Origin: DATKKG01 sp964475215
Lineage (GTDB): Archaea > Thermoproteota > Nitrososphaeria > Conexivisphaerales > DTJL01
NCBI GenBank assembly: GCA_964475215.1
Contig: CAYYVT010000004.1
Location: 1-6,003 of the forward strand
DNA length: 6,003 bases
Reading direction: 5' to 3'
Both the position numbers and the translations under genes were made by a program. The notes beneath the pieces were generated by a model. The model was not told the origin of the DNA and did no database searches. It saw nothing but the letters and a program-made list of their open reading frames with translations. Below, piece after piece: positions 5,722 to 6,003 of this stretch (positions within the stretch are counted from its first letter, which is position 1; each line of letters begins with the position of its first letter).

Positions 5722-6003
5722 ATGACAAAGGATAGAAAGGGTATTGCGACTGTCGTGATAATTGCAGCTGTCATCATAGTAATCGTCGCTGCTGCGTCCG
5801 CTGACGTCTTCGTGAGCTATCTGACCAAGGCCCCCGTTACAGTCACCGCAACAACCACCAGCATACTGACTAACACACTGACGAACACCCTCACGCAGAC
5901 AAGCACGCTGACGAATACCTTGACCAAAACCAGCACGCTGACTCAGACTAACACTTTCACACAGACCAACACCTTGACCACGACGAATACGCTGACCACG
6001 ACC
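5722..6003 (+). CDS. Threonine-repeat surface protein with class III leader (cut by right edge)
   Basis: The first 94 residues of a membrane-anchored or pilin-like protein, open to the window end. Residues 1-7 are charged (MTKDRKG) and are followed by a hydrophobic run at about 8-26 beginning IATVVII. A Lys-Gly pair directly before the hydrophobic run resembles the cleavage site of archaeal class III leaders cut by PibD/FlaK-type peptidases. It could equally be an uncleaved N-terminal anchor. From residue 50 to the end every even residue is Thr (23 of 23), alternating with Asn, Leu, Gln, Ser, Lys, Phe or Thr. This looks like an extended, probably O-glycosylated stalk outside the cell. Thr is encoded by ACA, ACC, ACG and ACT, so the pattern is held at protein level. 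ATG 5713, in frame three codons earlier, is an alternative start. No Shine-Dalgarno sequence is present. The C-terminal domain, and so the function, lies outside the window. Confidence 0.75.
   Translation, partial: MTKDRKGIATVVIIAAVIIVIVAAASADVFVSYLTKAPVTVTATTTSILTNTLTNTLTQTSTLTNTLTKTSTLTQTNTFTQTNTLTTTNTLTTT
5869..6003 (+). repeat. Thr-x-Thr coding repeat
   Basis: These 45 codons encode an alternating Thr-x pattern, with larger blocks such as TNTL, TSTL and TQTNTL spaced four or six residues apart. The DNA is only loosely repetitive: AGCACGCTGAC recurs at 5902-5912 and 5932-5942, 30 bases apart, while most repeats differ at third codon positions. It continues past the window end. Confidence 0.8.

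Noticed and set aside
5869..6003. CRISPR array or tandem DNA repeat
   Set aside because: The periodicity is at amino-acid level with mixed threonine codons. There are no constant direct repeats separated by unique spacers.
1..6003. Mobile element or defence system
   Set aside because: No transposase, integrase, nuclease, toxin or terminal inverted repeat was found; all complete large genes are metabolic or transport types.

Overview
The window looks archaeal. Several genes have a TATA-like AT-rich box 27 to 30 bases upstream of the start codon and no Shine-Dalgarno sequence, which is the layout of leaderless archaeal transcripts. The last gene begins with an archaeal pilin-like class III leader followed by a threonine-rich stretch. 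GTG and TTG starts are used, AGG and ATA codons are common, and coding DNA is G+C-rich. The lineage cannot be fixed from the sequence; an uncultured Thermoproteota or Bathyarchaeia-type genome is a guess.

Layout from left to right: (1) the N-terminal third of a major facilitator (MFS) transporter on the minus strand, cut by the left edge; (2) a complete COG2509-type FAD-dependent dehydrogenase on the minus strand; (3) a short divergent promoter region; (4) a complete second MFS transporter; (5) an alpha/beta hydrolase with a complete candidate triad; (6) a squalene-cyclase/prenyltransferase-like alpha-toroid protein without the DxDD catalytic motif; (7) about 520 bases without an obvious large gene, holding a doubtful 38-residue ORF and a strongly self-complementary stretch; (8) the start of a membrane-anchored, threonine-repeat surface protein that runs off the right edge. 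Its promoter carries two adjacent inverted repeats, one of them a perfect 16-bp palindrome.

Genes 4 to 6 lie in the same direction with short gaps, but each of the last two has its own plausible promoter, so one operon is not certain. Oxidoreductase, transporter, hydrolase and cyclase-like protein together would suit small-molecule or lipid/terpenoid processing plus export; this is inference from neighbourhood only. The most distinctive parts of the window are the right-hand promoter with its palindrome, the strictly alternating Thr-x-Thr segment, and the structured intergenic stretch before them. I did not recognise a defence, mobile or CRISPR system.
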